NCBI GenBank assembly: GCA_964652975.1 | Contig: CAZZCN010000039.1 | Coordinates: 1-28,250, forward strand | Length of the DNA: 28,250 nucleotides | Source: CAZZCN01 sp964652975 | GTDB lineage: Bacteria > Bacillota > Clostridia > Saccharofermentanales > UBA5734 | Direction: 5' to 3' | Part shown: one piece after another, positions 25,363-28,250 of the stretch | How the letters are laid out: the number at the start of each line of letters is the position of its first letter | How positions within the stretch are numbered: the stretch's first letter is position 1 | Program-made: the position numbers and the translations under genes | The notes under the pieces: generated by a model | What the model was told of the DNA's origin: nothing | What the model saw: the letters and a program-made list of their open reading frames with translations, nothing else | The model's database searches: none

Positions 25363-27735
25363 TTACTGTTTTTCCACAATCAATGCGATATCTCTTGACC
25401 ATTTCGGATAGTTAATTACAAGCGATAAATCTGATTCCTCTATTTCCATGCTGCTTATAACCTCACCCTTGAATGTGTCAAAAAACGCAACCTTGTATTT
25501 GCCTTTTTCCATATCTTTAAGTGTTAAGGTAAAGCCTTCAAAATTGTTGGAATAAACCTTCTTGTAATTTGAGGTCATATCATAGGTCCAAATATATGCT
25601 CTTTTGCTGTCCTTAAAACCGACTGCATCGGCTATATCCTTAGAGGAGGTAAAGTCGCTGGCATTCAAGGATGGCATTTTTACAAAATCAATTGGCATAA
25701 GCTCAACATACTTGGCTATAGGAGTATAGCGATAGTAGAAGTTATAAAGGTCAACATAATCATTCCACCACCAGGTTAAGCCGCCGCCGATACCAAAGCC
25801 CATAACCCCAGCCCAGTTAGCTTCGTGCAAAAACATCCCCTTTGAGTCGGTAGTGTAATTGGCAATACCATTTGTGCCTCTGGGGCTTGCCTCCTCCATT
25901 AAAACCGGCTTTTTGTATTTTTTGTACATTTCTCTTTGTAGTTTAACTACCTCACCGCTATAGCTGTTTAAATCATAAGCGTGAATATTGATATAGTCCA
26001 GTTCAGGCAAAGCATTGATACTGTCATCAAACTTTGCTGAGCTTGATGCTACAATGTGTGAAAATGGGTCAATAGATTTAATATAATTTGCCATTTCCCG
26101 ATGCCAGTTATCGGAGATTTCAGGGGTAAACCCTGTTACCCAGCTAATCTCATTAAAAAGTTCCCAATTCAATATGTTCTGTGAATAGCCCCATCTTGCC
26201 ACCATATAGCGAATTAGTTTCTTTGTGTCCTCAATAGCCTGTGGATTTGTAAAAAACTCTATTGGTTCCTTTAAGTATCCACCATTTTGAACATTAAATG
26301 GATTTGAGTCCCATAGTTGCCACGGTTCTCCTTTTTCAACAACAAATGGGCAATGATAAAACAAGGATAATATTAACTTAATATCGTTTTGCTGTGCTTG
26401 TTCAATTATCTTATCCATTGAGTATGCCTTATCTAACCTATTTGAAAAATCCAAAATACCTGAATCATTCCACACTAAGGTTGACTGCCAATGGCAGGCA
26501 AAAATTCTCGCTGTATTCGCTTTATGCTCTTTTAGCTTTTTGAAATAGTAATCAAAATTATAGTTTTTTCTTGTTCCACTTGTATACCAGCCTATATTTT
26601 CACCAATTGGCACAAACGGTGTGCCGTCCTCATAGATAAAGTTGCGGTTTTGTGTTTTTTCAATATGTATAAAGCCCTTTGCTTTATTTTCCAAGACAGC
26701 AATCTTATCTGTATATGAATAGAGTGTTTTTGAATTTTCTTTTACAACAACTCTGTAATACCATTCACCCGATACAGTTGGATTAAATCGTATTTTAAAA
26801 CCCTTTTGCTCTTTTTTTGTTAATTTTTCATACCCGCTTATTCCACCCTCACTATATTCACTAAGAGCTAGCGATTGGCATTTTTCAATAGAAAAGTTCT
26901 CATTTGTTTGCAGGTTAGTAAGAGCAATATCGGATATATAGATACTTGCTTCAATATTTGCCATTGTATATATGTATAATGAATTCATTTTATTTAGCTC
27001 AACGAGCTTATTCTTATATGCATCAACATTATCTTTTGGGGTGAATTTACTGTAAGGAATGTTAATGGTCTGCCAATCTGCGGTCGGTGAAAATTCATAA
27101 AAGCTCTGGCCATCTACGCTGCTAAAGCCAAGTCTTACCTTTCCGCCCTTGCTGCTACCCTTGACTTTAAAGGACACATTTGGATAACGCAGCACAGCAA
27201 AATTTGAAATAACAACACTTTTTCCAACTGAAGAATAGTCTGCACTTTTTGCTAAGTCTGCTTTTAGTACACTGGTTTTCAGTTCCTTATCGTATCTGCC
27301 AACCGCGATAGCATTCGTAGAATTCCAACCGTCCACTACATAGTCCTTCTCTAAATCAAAAGGCTCCAACGTTCTTTTGTAATCCTCATAATAAAAAGCG
27401 GGAACCTTGAAATAATCATTTTTGGGTGAAATGAATTCACCATAAATATCAATTTGAGAGGGATCGTACACATTTCCCTTTAAGTTATTTATCTTTACGT
27501 CAAACTCCATCTTTTCATTTGTCTTTGGTGCGCTATTAGTTGCAGTAACTCCATTAAAGGTAGCAGCTGTGTCGCTCTGTAGTTTTATCTGCTTTTCCAA
27601 AGGTTCACTTTTAATTTTATTTACAAGCAATTCCTTAAAATCATATTTAGGCTCGTCTTTTGAAGAAATATTACATGAGTTCAAAATTAATAAAAAACTA
27701 ATTGTAATTGCAATAACCATAGATTGCCTTTTCAT
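25363..27735 (-). CDS. GH5-like surface lipoprotein with DUF5060-type N-terminus
   Basis: The protein has 790 residues. The lipobox LNSC gives a predicted lipidated C21. An N-terminal DUF5060-like Ig domain (about 55-130, resuming at about 280-350) appears interrupted by a beta-sandwich module (about 131-275). The TIM barrel follows from about 352 to 680: FVPIGENIGWY, ARIFACHWQS, NWELFNEISW with predicted acid/base E529, and KPVLMEEASPRG with the nucleophile E614 or E615. A C-terminal beta domain completes it. It is a predicted beta-glycan hydrolase held on the outer face of the membrane. AAAGGAG stands 9 bases before the ATG. As first gene of the operon it is closest to the divergent promoter. 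The substrate is inferred to be mannan-type from context only. Confidence 0.82.
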   Translation of the reverse strand: MKRQSMVIAITISFLLILNSCNISSKDEPKYDFKELLVNKIKSEPLEKQIKLQSDTAATFNGVTATNSAPKTNEKMEFDVKINNLKGNVYDPSQIDIYGEFISPKNDYFKVPAFYYEDYKRTLEPFDLEKDYVVDGWNSTNAIAVGRYDKELKTSVLKADLAKSADYSSVGKSVVISNFAVLRYPNVSFKVKGSSKGGKVRLGFSSVDGQSFYEFSPTADWQTINIPYSKFTPKDNVDAYKNKLVELNKMNSLYIYTMANIEASIYISDIALTNLQTNENFSIEKCQSLALSEYSEGGISGYEKLTKKEQKGFKIRFNPTVSGEWYYRVVVKENSKTLYSYTDKIAVLENKAKGFIHIEKTQNRNFIYEDGTPFVPIGENIGWYTSGTRKNYNFDYYFKKLKEHKANTARIFACHWQSTLVWNDSGILDFSNRLDKAYSMDKIIEQAQQNDIKLILSLFYHCPFVVEKGEPWQLWDSNPFNVQNGGYLKEPIEFFTNPQAIEDTKKLIRYMVARWGYSQNILNWELFNEISWVTGFTPEISDNWHREMANYIKSIDPFSHIVASSSAKFDDSINALPELDYINIHAYDLNSYSGEVVKLQREMYKKYKKPVLMEEASPRGTNGIANYTTDSKGMFLHEANWAGVMGFGIGGGLTWWWNDYVDLYNFYYRYTPIAKYVELMPIDFVKMPSLNASDFTSSKDIADAVGFKDSKRAYIWTYDMTSNYKKVYSNNFEGFTLTLKDMEKGKYKVAFFDTFKGEVISSMEIEESDLSLVINYPKWSRDIALIVEKQ

Positions 27736-27813
27736 CTAACTCGTCTCCTTTATTTATATTAACTATATAACTCTTCAATAGCAGTTACATTTTGTTTAAT
27801 TGTACTAATTACT

Positions 27814-27819
27814 ATTATA
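27814..27819 (-). promoter_or_regulatory. Candidate -10 box of the mannan operon
   Basis: A perfect TATAAT occurs on the minus strand 79 bases upstream of the first gene. At 16-18 bases further upstream no TTGACA-like box is present (GATGTT at 17). A weak -35 fits a promoter that needs an activator, such as the adjacent AraC-type protein. Confidence 0.4.
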
Positions 27820-27831
27820 CATATATTTTTG

Positions 27832-27852
27832 CAAAAAACATCTTGTTTTTTG
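27832..27852. promoter_or_regulatory. Perfect 9-base inverted repeat in the divergent promoter
   Basis: CAAAAAACA and TGTTTTTTG flank a TCT centre. The palindrome covers the expected -35 position of the minus-strand operon and touches the candidate -35 of the regulator gene. It is a plausible operator, although AraC proteins more often use direct repeats. Confidence 0.4.
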
Positions 27853-27879
27853 ACTCAATTTATGGTATTTTGATATTTA
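27850..27879 (+). promoter_or_regulatory. Candidate promoter of the AraC-type regulator
   Basis: TTGACT (27850-27855) and TATTTA (27874-27879) are separated by 18 bases, 23 bases before the ATG. The boxes are moderate matches, and the -35 overlaps the inverted repeat by three bases. Confidence 0.35.
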
Positions 27880-27902
27880 GAACGATATATTGGAGGTATT
27901 TT

Positions 27903-28250
27903 ATGGTAACTTACTATTCTAGCAAGATTTTTTACGATAATCCCGAAATGAATATCACCCTCGTGACAAGCAAGCATACAGACCGGCCACTTCACACCCA
28001 TTATGACTATTGCGAGTTTTTTATGATAACCAACGGAAGCTGCACGCATTTAATTAACGGTCAAAGGCACAACCTAAAAAAAGGTTCTCTCTGCATTACT
28101 TACAAAGAGGATGTGCATTGTATTGAAACAGTAAGCCCTGATTTTCAAATGCTCAATGTTTGCTTTTCAGAGGAGAATCTTTTTTCTTGTATCAGTTTTT
28201 TAGGAATTAGCAAGGAAAGCTTTGATTTAGTTCACGCCACCCCTTTTGTT
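27903..28250 (+). CDS. AraC-family regulator, 3'-partial
   Basis: 116 codons are visible before the window ends without a stop. GGAGG lies about 7 bases before the ATG at 27903. The residues form a cupin-type sensor domain: RPLHTHYDYCEFFMITNG (about 28-45, with H31 and H33), then LKKGSLCITYKEDVHCIE (about 58-75). This layout is typical of AraC/XylS regulators with an N-terminal sugar-sensing cupin. The helix-turn-helix half would lie beyond the edge and is not seen. The divergent position 167 bases from the operon suggests it controls the mannan genes in response to an oligosaccharide. Confidence 0.8.
   Translation, partial: MVTYYSSKIFYDNPEMNITLVTSKHTDRPLHTHYDYCEFFMITNGSCTHLINGQRHNLKKGSLCITYKEDVHCIETVSPDFQMLNVCFSEENLFSCISFLGISKESFDLVHATPFV

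Overview
The window is AT-rich, low-GC Gram-positive DNA. It has strong AGGAGG-type ribosome sites, lipobox lipoproteins, a sugar ABC transporter without its own ATPase gene, and three genes with dockerin sequences. This points to an anaerobic, polysaccharide-degrading clostridium (Ruminiclostridium/Acetivibrio-like), although no scaffoldin or cohesin is visible. The species cannot be fixed from the sequence alone.

Left part (1-4400). A plus-strand gene enters from the left edge with the tail of a dockerin followed by a GH71/GH99-like domain. Convergent to it on the minus strand are a UDP-sugar pyrophosphorylase and a two-gene unit for a sodium-pumping decarboxylase membrane part: oadB, possibly coupled to a 12-codon leader, and a 49-residue gamma-like subunit that is easily missed.

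Right part (4740-27735). Thirteen consecutive minus-strand genes form a beta-mannan (or mannan-like beta-glycan) utilisation locus. In transcription order they are: a GH5-type lipoprotein; a membrane-anchored protein with five carbohydrate-binding-like repeats and no catalytic domain; a GH130 mannoside phosphorylase; two URO-D-superfamily proteins; a sugar-binding lipoprotein; two permeases; a GH2 beta-mannosidase; two more URO-D-superfamily proteins; a non-catalytic dockerin protein with a nearly identical tandem duplication; and a 1523-residue modular GH5 mannanase with a dockerin. The first eleven are packed with gaps of 1-31 bases or a one-base overlap. A divergent AraC-type regulator begins at 27903 and runs off the right edge. 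A palindrome sits in the shared promoter region.

Working model (inference). The dockerin mannanase and the surface-anchored GH5 and binding proteins cut and hold the glycan outside the cell. The ABC transporter imports oligosaccharides. The cytoplasmic GH2 and GH130 enzymes finish the breakdown by hydrolysis and phosphorolysis. The unexplained component is the set of four URO-D-superfamily proteins, arranged as two translationally coupled pairs on either side of the transporter and GH2 genes. They lack the haem-pathway signature, and one keeps all three predicted zinc ligands of corrinoid methyltransferases. This is the best candidate in the window for an undescribed function, possibly O-demethylation or another modification step on the sugar.
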